Source: Purshia tridentata (Eukaryota; Streptophyta; Magnoliopsida; Rosales; Rosaceae). Taken from it: DNA of 64,000 nucleotides. Where the stretch lies: contig QANT01004327.1 of NCBI GenBank assembly GCA_003254885.1, positions 1-64,000 of the forward strand, given 5' to 3'. Under the pieces are notes generated by a model. That model searched no databases, was not told the DNA's origin, and saw only the letters and a list, made by a program, of their open reading frames with translations. Made by a program: the position numbers and the translations under genes. This document shows positions 26,101 to 37,594 of this stretch, one piece after another. Within the stretch, counting starts at the first letter, position 1, and each line of letters starts with the position of its first letter.

Positions 26101-29100
26101 CTCAGCTCATTGATAAAATATGCAATTCCAAAAACAGGCTTTATCCATATGTATCAGAAATTCTTGATATGCAAATGACTGAAACTTGCTACATATGGCA
26201 GGCAATTCACAGTTAAAAAAAAAAAAAGAAATACAAAGTTGTTTGAGAAAATTAATAGTATTTCGTATGTTACATCTTCAGTTTCCATGAAATGACTCAC
26301 GTCTAATGTACCAAAATTACAAAGAAACTGAATTCAGAGTTTAACTTCACAAAGCTGATTGCTGGAAGGGAAACAGATACTTATCTCAAGGTTGCTGCTT
26401 CAAACAATATAGACGCTTGCAGATTTGAAAACTACAGCTTCATCAGATATTAAAGCTAACAATATATATTACTTCCAGGGAAATAGATTAAAAGGTTATA
26501 GTCTAGAATGTTACCATGATTTGTCAATTTTCTTTCATTACATGTCCATGAGCGGATTCTTGAGAATGTGATCTAAATTTCCTTTGTGCTAAGCTCACCA
26601 AAAGAAAAAAGTATCTCTGATATAAATGAATCTTCTTTACCAGCATAAGGTCAGTAATTGAACGCTACAACAAAGCAAAAGATGAGCACCATCAATTTGG
26701 GAACCCGACTTCTGAGGCTAAGGTATTTATTCACTTCCAAGTCTTGCAGTTTTTTATTCATAAGTTTGTCTTCAAGGCATATTTTAACTATTGAGTATTC
26801 TTCAGAGCGTATACACTCTCTACATATTATAGCATAGACAATAAACTAGTTTCTAAATAACTCTTGCATTTTTTAAAGCAAAGATATTAATTCTGGATGC
26901 AAGGATCAACATGCCAAAAACTGTTTTCCGTTTGAGTTTAATTGCTGGGTCCAGAAGAAACTATTTTGTTTTCCTATGATTAAGATAGCATCAGTAAAAA
27001 GGTGTTAGGAGAAAGGATGACTGTACTGTTAGATAACATAAGGAATCAAATACGCAAACATGCAACAGAAATGTTAGTACCAAGAAATTTAATAAAGCAC
27101 AGCAGTCGCTTCACATATTTGTAGGAAAGCCAAAGATTACTGGCATTGCATTTTAGCCATTGGGCTTGCAAAGGAGCATATAATGATACAAATACATTTA
27201 GCCTACTCTCAAATATAAAGAATACCGTGTCAATGGTGGCTGCTTTTCAGGAGAAACACATGAAAAACTGGTTCATGCCTGTGAGGTAAATTAGAAAGAG
27301 CACATAAATTAAATTTGACAAAGAAACACTAATTTCCTGGCACAACCTGAATTCATGGTTGCATGCTGGAAGCTGGAACACATCATCTGAGGCAAGGCCT
27401 TCATATAATGGTTCATACAAACTTCTACTGCTCGTAAATAATGTCTACTTGCTTAAATGAAACTGCATGCTCACTCATCCTACGAAATAAATATGTACAG
27501 ATTATAAATAAACATAACAAAAGCATATGATTGAAGGATCAAAATATTTTTCTAAATTTGAAATGTCTAATTAATTAAGAATTTCATGAAGCACCCCATA
27601 AAATGTTAACTGGTAAAACTTCAATATTGACAATTGAAATTATAACATATGCTTTTCAATTTTGAGCAAAACGCCAAATTCTATTCACTGAATAATAACA
27701 TAGTAAAAAAGATGACAAAACAGAAATAAAAAGTGATTGGGAGTCCATGTGTATAAACATGCCAAATTCTATTCAAAATAAATAGAAAATACCATCAGAA
27801 AGTCAAAACATAAATTATTCTGATCAATAGATGTTGAAAGGGGGTTTTACACAGGCTACAAAAACTGTCGAAAACAGGTTACGTCTAGAAAGTTTTTGCA
27901 CGCTTATTCCTTCCAGCTTGTTGATTAAATTTCACCTTCTTAAACAACAAAGTCATTTCCATGTGAAGTCATGTTCAAGGGTTGGTCACAGAAAGAAAAA
28001 CTGTGATAACACAGGACTTCCATGTATAAATAATCATCAATTCAATGTGCATGTCTCCTACATGAGCCAAAAGATACATTCTAGTATTGAACCACTTCAA
28101 CCTTGATGGCTTGGGTGACATGTAAGTAGAGACGTTTCAAGAAGTGGGTTATTTTCCTTCATTCTTGCCCCATCAATGAAAAGCCTGAAAGAAACTAGCA
28201 GGAAGATAATGGATGAACTAGATTGACAAAGTCAATTCAGAATTTGATGTTGTTTCATCAGCCTGAGCCATGATGCCATTCATTTGCAATTGCAGAAGGA
28301 AAAAGCAGTCCAGAAATTAACACATGCAACATAAAGACGAAGCTCCTGTAGCTGCACAGCTTTCAAATAACTCCATTAAAGGATAGTTCGTTCATCTTGT
28401 CAGATCCTAGCAACAAAGTTGCAATTTCATGGAAGTTCAGGCATTAATCCTAAACAGAATGGTTACTGCTAACCTCCCAAGTTCAGAAACAGAATGGTGG
28501 AACTGAGGAGCAAAGATGAATAACCTCCCAAGTTCAGAGACAATGGGACCAGAGGTTATTGCTAAGACAATGCATCAAATATGCATGTTCCCATATGTGT
28601 GAAGTTGTTTCGATTTTAAGAAATCTGCTTTCCATCTCCAGGGAATCTCTTCTTAACTTGAGGTGTTTCAATTCAAGCATGGAGCTCTGTACAGGGCTCG
28701 AAATGCAATCACTGGTAAGACTCATCCCAGACCCGATAAAATCTCACTCTGGGGATTTTTCCAGTTCCACTTTTCTTTTCTCTAAATAAGTTATATTTAA
28801 AGCAGTGCATATAGGGGTAATGAAATCAATAAACATTAGGACTAGGAAACAATGACATATTACTGAACTCTCTTTTTGTCCTTGATCACATAAATCAAGG
28901 TCTATGTCCATATAAAAGCCCTCTATGTGCATTCCTGTGCCAAAACACTTGGATCATGGCAATAACTCCAACCACTCCTATCCCTGGATTTTTCTTGTCA
29001 ATAGAAACATCCGTTTAGTGCAAATTTGAAAATGTTTTTCAATAGAACAACAAACAAAGCATTTCCATGTCTGATATTTTCAGTTTAAAGTGGTTATGAG

Positions 29101-32100
29101 AAATATACTTGCTGTAAAATTCCCGTGAAGACGCCACCCAAAAAACCAAAAAGATTGTCACGGTAGAATTCCACAAACCTTTTCCCCTCATCTAAAAGTA
29201 CTTTGTATCTCCATGAACAATGCAACACATGAAGAAGAAACAGCCTAATTCAACCTTCTAAAAAAAATTTTATGCGAAAACCTTAAAGCAATTGAAATGA
29301 AGAAACGGATGGTCAATACTTCCAACCTCACTTTTGCACATGATACACAAATGCTAGGCCTTCTTTTTTGGATTGGACAGAAGTGCCAACCCATCCATAA
29401 GGAATGGTTCAAGCTAGAGCCTGTACCTTACTAGACACTTAAACCTTCAAAATCACAGCGAAAAGTTGGGAATTATGTAAAAGTGATTTGTCAAACAACA
29501 GTTAAAATACGATTTACAAGAGAAGAATCCTAAAGACTTAAGTTGCAAAGATCTTCAATGAAACCTGTGCGAATATAAAGAGAAATTTTCAATAAAGGAT
29601 AGTAGAGAAGAAAGGAGCCTACTTCCTTATCTTTCAAATTCTAAAAATAGTTAAGAGATGCATAGTAGAAATGATGCATTGTGAGAGGATGAGAAGCTAT
29701 AAAGACAAAGGAAAAATTTGAAAAAGGGAGACTCCCAATTGATATAAAGTAAGAACAATATTGTCACCTTACACAATAAGTAAAGGACTGATGATACTGT
29801 GAACACCATTAGACTATTAAGTGTCAAACAAGTCGTGCCATGTTTGGCACATTTAAATTGAGCCCAAATAATCAAGTAATTTCATCCCATCCCTGTCCCA
29901 TCAAGTAATCGAGGACCCAACCTTTCTTAATTATTTTCTTTTCCAATTAGAATGATGAAATTCATCACGAATATATAAATATAGTACACAAAAATACACT
30001 AAAATTATATATCATAATATACACCAAACAAAATTAAAGCTAAAAATTTGGAAATTTAATATGAAAACATATATGTATATTATATTTATTTATATTTCAA
30101 AAATTAAATTGACAATTTGGGGAGCCATCCCCCTCCCAGCCCTATTAGGACGGGACCCACACAGACCCTAACCCATGGGGAATTTTGCCATCCCCACTTG
30201 TGTCATGTCGTATTTAGATAGCTAAGACCTAGGTCCGACAAGGATGGATACCTATTTTCTTTTAGTCTTAAGCTTTTAAACTTAGAGCCCGTTTAGTTCA
30301 AGTTTTGAAAGCTTGGAAATGGGAAATCAATTCCATTCCCACACTTAGTAAGTGCAGAGAAAGGAAATAATTTCCTAACCCAAAGGAATATGATGCCCTT
30401 ATTCGGAAGAAAATGATACTCTTACTTAAGCTTAGGTTTTGTTTTCCCCCATCTTGGGAAAGCATTTATTGCATATTTTGTAGACATTTATCCCTACCAA
30501 TTTTTAAAATTCCAAATCTAACCAAACCATTTATTGTATATTATTTTTATACTCATGGGGTATAATTCAAAATTTTAACTATTTTTATTTCCAATTCCTA
30601 CACTTACCAAACATGAAAATGGAAATAAAAAGGTAATTCTTGTTTTTTTTCCCAGTATTACTAAACACAGTAACGGAAATCTTACATTCCCTTTACTCTA
30701 AAAAATGCATAAGAATTGATTTCTTGAGAAATCAATTCAGTGAACCAAATGGGCCCTTATTTCTCTCTATAATTAAATATTAAGAATGTCTTGTTTGAAG
30801 ACTTGAATTTGTTTGTCGAAATGTTTAAAAGAAAAATGTCCAATCAGTTTTGCAACTCCATTTCATGCGTGCTTGTGTCATGTCTGATAAAGTAGAACTG
30901 CAATTAGACATGGCATGTATAATTGTGTTGTGCTCATGCCAACTCGACCCATTTGTTCTAACATCATGCCACGCTAGTTTTAATCATGTTATCCCGGCCC
31001 ATTTTACACCTCAATGAAACTTAAAATGTTGAATAACACCACAAAACTATGATAAGAGATGATATTTTATTTTTTGGAAGAGTTAACCAACATAGACTAT
31101 GGGTGTTGTCACACTATAAAACTTAAACTCACTAATGATTCTTCCTATTCTCTAAACACACTATTCCATATTTAAAAGCGTTGTTGATCGGTTGTATCAT
31201 TCATTTTCCGAGGAAACTAGCCCTAAAGGTTTAAGTCTATGATATAGCTTCATCACCTTTACCCCAGGTATGGGTACACCTATGAAACATTACATGCATT
31301 ATGGATGCTTAAATGTTGAGGGAAGTCAACTTCAAAAGCATTTTCTTCAATCTTCTTCATGACACATTAAGGCCACATTTTTTTTTATAAGTTTGGAATA
31401 ACAAGCATTTGCAAACCTTTTCGTAAGTAGGTGAACCATCACCATGTCCCTTTCTTGAAAGCTTTTGCTTTGCCATGCAAATTATTTTTACTAGACATTT
31501 TACTCTTTAGTTTTCAATTTTTACTTGACATTTTACTCTTTAGTTTTCAGCCTATTCTAATCATCCAACTCCTTAATTAAACAAGCCAAGATATTTGCAT
31601 TGTTCTTCCCGATATCCAAAAGATGGGTCAAATCACAAAGCCGCAAAGGCTACCAATTTGGTATCGCAATTGGCAACATGTCATGTAAGGGATCAAGCAT
31701 AGTATAGTCAACTCTGTGGTTGTTGCCACAGCCCTTGGCTCAAACTAATGTTATGTGAAATCACTTACCAAGGACCTCAGCTTGAACCTGTACTACATTT
31801 GAATCCCCCCATTCAAATGTGGGCCATACTTGCTTTGAAAGACAAAATGCCCAACAGAAACACTTACCGCATAAAAACTTCATAACCATTTCCTTAAGAA
31901 AGCCAAATTTCTCTTCTCCAAATTACCCACCCCTAATCCATCATTTTCACAAGACTCTGGCACCACCTCCTAACTAACCAAATGATTCTTCTTCCCTTCT
32001 CCCCAACCTTCCTACAAAGTATATCATTAATTTCTGAATCATTTTTGCAACCCAAGAGAAACCAGAACTTCATCCCTCCAACAAAAAGACCCTCCTTAGC

Positions 32101-35100
32101 TCTCTCCACTAACCTACTCAAAACATACCAAATAAATAGAGTGGTGATAATGGATCACACTACCTAAGACCCCTAGCAACACCAAGAATACTCCTCTAAC
32201 AGACCTGGCACCCATTGATCAAAGCCTAGAAATTCACTCCCTACAGCCTTTACTGAAACCTTAACCTCTAAAATAAAATCCAAGAAACCCCAATACACAT
32301 GATCCTAGGCTTCTCCATCACCTCATTAACAGCATCTAAATCTCTCTCCCCTTCATATAAGGCCCTCGAGCTAATGAAATTGTCTACTAAAAACCTACCT
32401 CAATCTTAAAGACCATTGGATAATAAAGGCTAGAAATATTACAATGTACCAGATTTGAGAAACACTACCTCTTCACCATGAAACCTATGCCAAAGTCAAC
32501 ATCCTTTTTTTAAATATCATTCTCTTTTTTTGTTGTGTGCCAAAGTAAACATTACAAAAGCAGTTTATCTCCTTAATGAGCAAAGAAATAAGGAAAAAAA
32601 AGAAAAAAAAAGAAAAAAAAATGGAAAAAAAAGTAATTAGTCATTGACAGACAGAATTATCCATGCAATAGTAATGCTAATATGATAACAATGATAATAA
32701 TGCTAATATGAAATGGTCACTATAAGTTATATAAGGTACATAACCTAATTGCATAATGCAAGGTCCAAAAGAGGTTACAGTTTGAGTAGATTAAGCTAAT
32801 GGTGGAATTAAAAAGATGCTATGAATGAGTAGTTTAATATACTTTTCATTATTTTCCTTGCATGTTTACATTGGTATATGTATAAATAGTTTGTGATAGT
32901 TAATTACTGATAAAATTTTATACAAATAAGAGCATTGTTTACATATATATTGTAATTATATTAAGTTGCCAATTTCTACTTAAATATGTTCATTGTAATA
33001 GTATCACTAAAGGTGGTTCTTTTTCACTTCCTAGTTATGGCAAAGGGAGGCAGCAATGTTGAGGCAACAACTTCAAAACTTGCAGGAAAACCATAGGTAA
33101 AATCATTTTCCTTGTTATGACGAATTTATTGAATCCTATATTAACCAGGAAACAGTGACATTAGAGAAACAATGCAATTACAAACGACATTATAAAGTTA
33201 GAATACAACTAGGGTATTTTGTGACATTGAAAACCACAAGGCCATGCCCCTTACATATGTGATGTTAACATGCACGTATCAAACACCACTTTCACCAAAA
33301 AGTACATTTCACTAAAGTTTTATTAAAAAAAGAAGAGAACCTTTGTAAAGGTTTGATATCACACTAAGTCTATCACCAATTGCATGCGTGATATTTCAAC
33401 ATTTTTTGTTCTTAGAGGGGATTCAGGATGTGCTAATACCAAGAAGTTGTTTGTTGTTTGGATTATTCAAAGGACCTGAATGTAATTTAATTAAAATCCT
33501 AAGCAAATAGTTTCCTCAAAAAATGTTTCAAATTTGAATTTCTCCAAAAACACACCAAAACAGATTAACAGAAAAAAACACTTTTTAAGATGCAAAACTG
33601 TTGTTTAATTGTCCCAAGAGCTGCACCAAATGGACAGTTGAAGAGGTTATGAAGAAGATGAATGTAGCAGGGAAAATTGACCTAAATGGAGCTCCTACTG
33701 AAGGTTGCAAATTATTGGGCATGGGTATGGCCTGACCTTCTAAATAAGATCCTAAATGTACCTTACTGACTTTATTTTAATAGTCTCTGTTTCTGAATAA
33801 AAAAACAAAAAAAGGAACTTGGCTAAGCACCCAATTTTAAAGAATACAGGTATACTAAGGGTAACACTATTGGTCCGTTTGGTATCCTTTACGAAAAAAA
33901 TTTTCCTTTTACATCTGTGATATTTATAGATAAAATAAGAAAGAAAAATTGAAAAACGACATTTGAATAGAAAACCAAACGCCACCTAACTGTTTTGAGT
34001 TAAATTTTGAATGGTCACCTGAAACTTTGGTTGAAGGGGTGGTATGGATAAGCCTAATTAAGACATGAAACAACAGTATTGGAAAATAATTTTGATTTTA
34101 TTCTAGAACAAACAATTATAGAAGCTATCTTCTTACTTAAGTGATTAGTGGAAGAGTTTAGAGAAAAAAGGAATCATCTTTCAATGGTTTCTATAGATTT
34201 AAAACAAAACTTGAAGGATCAGAATTAAGTCCCAACCTTTTCTGCAGTGGTTATTAAAAAATTTACAGGATCTTTCCAGAATGTACTTCAATGTGCACAA
34301 TTTGCAAATGATAACATGCTTGTTGAATTAAAACATAAAATAGCAGTATTGGAGGATCAATTTAATTGTCAAAACAAACAAAAATGGAATCTAATATTAA
34401 TGGGATTAATATTGAAGATATAAGAGAAAAGTTATAAATCAAATACCTTTGTTTTGTCTTTATATATTTATAAAAAGTCTATGATAAAGTTCCCAAAAAG
34501 GCATTACAGTGAGTTTTATGGAAAAGAGAAAGTCGTTCCTTTCTAATACATTAATTCTAGATAGAGGATTAACTAGTCTAAAAACTATCAGAGGAAGTAA
34601 TAGCTATATCTCAAACTACAAAAGACTTTCATTAAGGGTACACATTAAGTCCCCAGTACTTTGCATTCACTGTTGATAAACTTACATCATCTGTTTTCCT
34701 TTTTATTGTTTTTGGCCAAATATTGTTCAAGTTTATTGTGGTGAAGGACACCTTATTGTATACTGATTATGCAAGGTCCATAATTGCCCACAAATCACAA
34801 TTAAAACAAAAATTCTGTTTTTCCAAATTACAGCACATGTCTGTAGACATAAGTTTCAATTTTATCTCAGGTACTTGTTTTTCAAGCCAACATGACTAGT
34901 AGCATATAAAGAAGCAAAGCCAAAGCCAAAAAAGAGAGTAATGGGTTTACACAAACTAATTGAACCTGTCAAAACTTGTTTTTGAAAAATACACAATTTT
35001 ATTGCAGAGAAACAATACAAGTCAGAAAGCAAAACAACAATTTTATACACAACATGATACAAGACCACTTAAAAGAAAGCAAAAACAAAGAGAGTAATGG

Positions 35101-37594
35101 GTTTACACAAACTAATTGAACCTGTCAAAACTGGTTTTTGAAAAATACACAATTTTATTGCAGAGAAACAGTACAAGTCAGAAAGCAAAACAACAATTTT
35201 ATACACAACATGATACAAGAACACTTAAAAGAAAGCAAAAACAAGGATGATTTCTACAAAAACAGATCAATAAAACAGAACACCTAACACAGCAGCTTGC
35301 CAATTTAACCAAACATCTGCAAAAAATAAACCCCTAAATTCTGTGGAAACAGATGCCCAAAGTGAAGACCAAACCCGAACTAATTGAATCTGTCAAAATC
35401 AAACATCAAACAGATTCAATGTTTCTTAAAAACTCTAGTCATACTAATAAAAACAGTTCACTATCACATTTTGAGAGCTTCTAAACAGAAAAGAAAAAAA
35501 ACACGAAGTTAAGATTTTCAGGACAAATCTAATTCATATCAGCCAATGAAAAACTGTTTGGTGCTAGGGAGGTGTGCTGTGTTAGCAATATTTTGGGTGG
35601 TCTGGATGGAGAGGAATAGAAGAATTATTTAATGTGGAAGGATGGAGGGGACCATTTGTGGGATAGAGGTTGATTCTAGACATCACTGTGGGATTTGGTT
35701 TCCTCTGAATTTTGGGATAGGTCTCTTCATAAAATTGATTCTGATTGGAATGCTGTTGTCATGCAACTTTTGTTTGTTGTTTTCTAGTTATAGCTATAGA
35801 CTAAAAGGAAGATCTGTAGGTGTCCCCTGTGTTGTAAATTTCTTCTTCTATTCAATGAAAAGTTTTTCCTTACAAAAAAAAAGTATGTGCACTATCATAT
35901 TTTGAGGACTTTTACCAAAAAAGAAGTTTTAACATTTTCAGAATGGAACATGCTATTTTCCCCAACACTTCTTCCAACTTGCATGGCATTCATACATTAG
36001 ACTCTATAAGAAAAAAAACTAAAAAAGAAAAGATAAACCCAGTCAAATCAATTTATGCCACATAAGTTAGGAAGCACAAGTTGGGAAAAAGTGTTGAGAC
36101 AATTAGCATTTTCCTTTCAGAATAAATCAAATTCACATCAACCTAGCTTTATGCACGATATGATTTTGTATTTCAAACAAATCTTCTCATCTGCAACTTC
36201 CCTTTGAGAGCACCATCATTTGACCTCGTGTGCAGGCAGACTCAAGAGAGACCAATTTTAGCTCAATATGTATTTTCACAACTGTATCTAATTATTCTAG
36301 AACTGCTCACAATTCAAGTACTTCCAAATTAATAAAGAACACAGGTGGAGTCATTTCTTAATAGTGAATAAAATGCATTGATGCAAACGGAATATTCCAT
36401 GATTTCACACCACACCCAGATGATAACAACAGTCCAAAGGTAGTGCAAGAATTGTTGTATGATGAAGGTATAATAAACAATTAGATTGATTGTACACAAC
36501 ATCATAATGAAGCAACAACTTTTCACATGCACCAGCTGAATAATTTGCACTTAGGAATTGACAATGTTTATGCTCCTACAAGATAAATCTACATTGTAAT
36601 ACAAACCTATCATAAAGGGCTTACAAGGTGGTATTAGGTATTTCTGAAAGCTCAGCCATTATCACAAACAAAAGTGTTTAGACTCAAAACCAAATAGTTA
36701 TGCATCACACAAATCTGCCTCACTACTGGATTTAAGATGTCCAAAATCTGTGTTTTGGCATAAATAATATTTCCCCTTTCAATGATTACAGGCAAATGAT
36801 GGGCGAAGAGCTTTCTGGCCTGAGTGTGAAAGATTTACAGAATCTGGAGAACCAATTGGAAATGAGTCTTCGGGGTGTCCGAATGAAAAAGGCAAGAAAT
36901 TTCCATTCCCTAAGCAATTAATCATTTTCTGAAATCAGTTTTTTACCTAGTGTTTGTGCACGGTACTAAATAGAAACTCTCACTTTTTCAGGACCAGCTT
37001 TTGATGGATGAAATACAAGAACTAAATAGAAAGGTTAACCTTGGAAAACTTTGGTACTATTTTCAGCTTTCTCCTCTTTATTACTTAAGTAGCTAATTTC
37101 AACATCTGTGTGCAGGGGAACCTGATTCACCAAGAAAATGTCGAGCTGTATAAGAAGGTAAACCTAATTCGTCAAGAAAACACGGAATTATGTAAGAAGG
37201 TACTGGTTCTGATAACTAACACAAACTTCAACTATCCTCACAAGGCTAAAAACAATTTATTATCCGACCTACAACAAATTGCGACATTTTTAATAACCAC
37301 CCTCAACCAAAAAGTTTTGCATCCCAGGTTTATGGAACAAGGGACGAGAATGGAGCAACTAGAAATTCCCTTCTGACAAATGGTCTAGGCATTGGAGAGG
37401 ACTCACATGGACCTGTGCAACTCCAGCTTAGCCAGCCACAGCAGCAAAACTACGAGACACCAGCAAGAGCTACAAGGCTGGGGTATAAATTTCCTTCCTA
37501 AAACTACATTGTTCATTATGATTTACCAATTTTAATTTTCCAAATGTTGATCAACTTGTTTCCATATGACCACAGCAGATTACAACTACAATAA
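17162..37594 (+). CDS. MIKC-type MADS-box transcription factor, AGL17/ANR1 clade
   Basis: Eight coding exons join in frame to 239 residues plus stop: 17162-17343, 26644-26722, 33035-33096, 36792-36891, 36992-37033, 37116-37199, 37328-37482 and 37579-37594. Lengths (182, 79, 62, 100, 42, 84, 155, 16) match the MIKC pattern. The MADS domain is residues 1-60 ([20 protein letters not shown] onward, with [20 protein letters not shown]). The I region runs to about 87, the K domain over exons 3-6 ([20 protein letters not shown]), and the C-terminal end reads RATRLGLQLQ. The sequence type is that of AGL16/AGL17/AGL21/ANR1, which act in root, nitrate, stomatal or flowering-time control; the exact orthologue cannot be fixed. 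It should bind CArG boxes as a dimer in the nucleus. Introns 1-3 are very long (9300, 6312 and 3695 bp) and full of transposon relics. Intron 4 has a GC donor. Exon 6 encodes two similar 14-residue repeats. ATG 17162 starts the canonical MGRGK. Confidence 0.95.
17344..19319 (+). other. MADS intron 1, proximal part
   Basis: AT-rich intron sequence after the donor CAG|GTCAGA at 17344. No repeat with defined ends and no coding segment is recognised. Long first introns in MADS genes often hold regulatory elements, but I see no specific one here. Confidence 0.6.
19320..20340. repeat. GC-rich, G-strand-biased degenerate tandem repeat, probably inside a transposon relic (MADS intron 1)
   Basis: About 19495-19990 holds four or so degenerate copies of a 110-130-bp unit built from GAGGTGATGGAGGTGGTGGA, a GGGGATTTAGGGTTTGG part and a CAAGAATTTGGGGTTGG part. 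One further partial copy lies at 20225-20330. The block is framed by GGCC/GGGC-rich ends (about 19330-19455 and 20085-20190), as in non-autonomous hAT-like elements. The strand asymmetry is extreme. The ends are not defined well enough to name the family. Confidence 0.5.
20341..26643 (+). other. MADS intron 1, distal part
   Basis: AT-rich intron DNA ending at the acceptor TTTACCAG (26643). It contains one perfect CArG box, CCTATTTAGG (20822-20831), an ATT microsatellite (about 23305-23330) and an AC microsatellite (about 25257-25275). The stretch at 23700-25150 has a different, less AT-rich texture and may be an old transposon insertion, but I could not match it to a family. No exon other than that at 26644 is seen. 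Confidence 0.5.
26723..29125 (+). other. MADS intron 2, proximal part
   Basis: Intron sequence with no recognised coding segment. Open frames here (for example 27831-28106) match nothing known. A short direct repeat, CCTCCCAAGTTCAGA, occurs at about 28475 and 28524. Confidence 0.5.
29126..29425 (-). mobile_element. L1-type LINE relic, zf-RVT region (MADS intron 2)
   Basis: On the minus strand, broken frames read like the end of a plant L1 ORF2: a CxxC zinc-finger stretch (SICVSCAK / [16 protein letters not shown]) with the usual DHxFLHC spacing, followed by a tryptophan-containing tail. Several frame changes make it a dead fragment. It lies in the same orientation as, and in the expected order after, the RT fragment at 31860-32430, so both may come from one element split by later insertions. 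Confidence 0.55.
29830..30240. repeat. Probable hAT-like non-autonomous fragment
   Basis: AT-rich centre flanked by pieces rich in GGGACGGG/CCATCCCC wording (about 29885-29920 and 30120-30210). This resembles the subterminal regions of small hAT-like elements. Ends and target repeats are not resolved. Confidence 0.3.
30285..30756. mobile_element. Tourist-like (PIF/Harbinger) MITE in MADS intron 2
   Basis: Left end GAGCCCGTTTAGTTC and right end (reverse complement) GGGCCCATTTGGTTC form imperfect inverted repeats. Both are flanked by TTA (30282-30284 and 30757-30759), the 3-bp target typical of PIF/Harbinger elements. Length is 472 bp with no coding capacity. Similar phrases (AAATCAATTC and GAATTGATTT) sit just inside both ends. 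Confidence 0.75.
31860..32430 (-). mobile_element. L1-type LINE relic, reverse-transcriptase C-terminal part (MADS intron 2)
   Basis: Minus-strand frames, interrupted by stops and shifts, resemble plant L1 RT. They include a PLSPLLF-like segment followed by [19 protein letters not shown], and then VCQSL...[20 protein letters not shown], the standard block after the RT palm and thumb. No intact frame remains. The distance to the zf-RVT fragment (29126-29425) is too great for one intact element, which fits later insertions such as the MITE at 30285. Confidence 0.6.
33620..34870 (+). mobile_element. RTE-type LINE relic (MADS intron 3)
   Basis: Plus-strand frames read like plant RTE reverse transcriptase in order. 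First [20 protein letters not shown]...LLNKIL (about 33640-33750, against the usual KMK.GKA.GPDGIPIEVW). Then [10 protein letters not shown]-like wording (about 34470-34510, for the AYDRVPRE block), then a GLHQGSALSPYLF-like remnant near 34640-34680. Last comes a [11 protein letters not shown] segment (about 34820-34860). Many breaks; long dead. A small MITE interrupts it at about 33872-33990. Confidence 0.6.
33872..33990. mobile_element. Short MITE nested in the RTE relic
   Basis: Left end GGTCCGTTTGGT and right end (reverse complement) GGTGGCGTTTGGT are imperfect inverted repeats about 115 bases apart, in a form common to hAT- or Harbinger-type MITEs. No clear target repeat was found. Confidence 0.5.
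34934..35245. repeat. 156-bp tandem duplication (MADS intron 3)
   Basis: Two direct copies, offset exactly 156 bases, start GAGAGTAATGGGTTTACACA. Only a few substitutions separate them, so the duplication is recent. It is non-coding and lies directly after the RTE relic. Confidence 0.85.
35246..36791 (+). other. MADS intron 3, distal part
   Basis: Intron sequence ending at acceptor GATTACAG (36791). The segment 35530-35870 is less AT-rich with a 87-codon open frame that resembles nothing known; it may be a LINE remnant (GIWFPLNF wording) but I cannot support that. Nothing else is recognised. Confidence 0.45.

Noticed and set aside
35642-35905. 87-residue plus-strand frame in MADS intron 3
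   Set aside because: Some LINE-like wording but too short and unsure to call.
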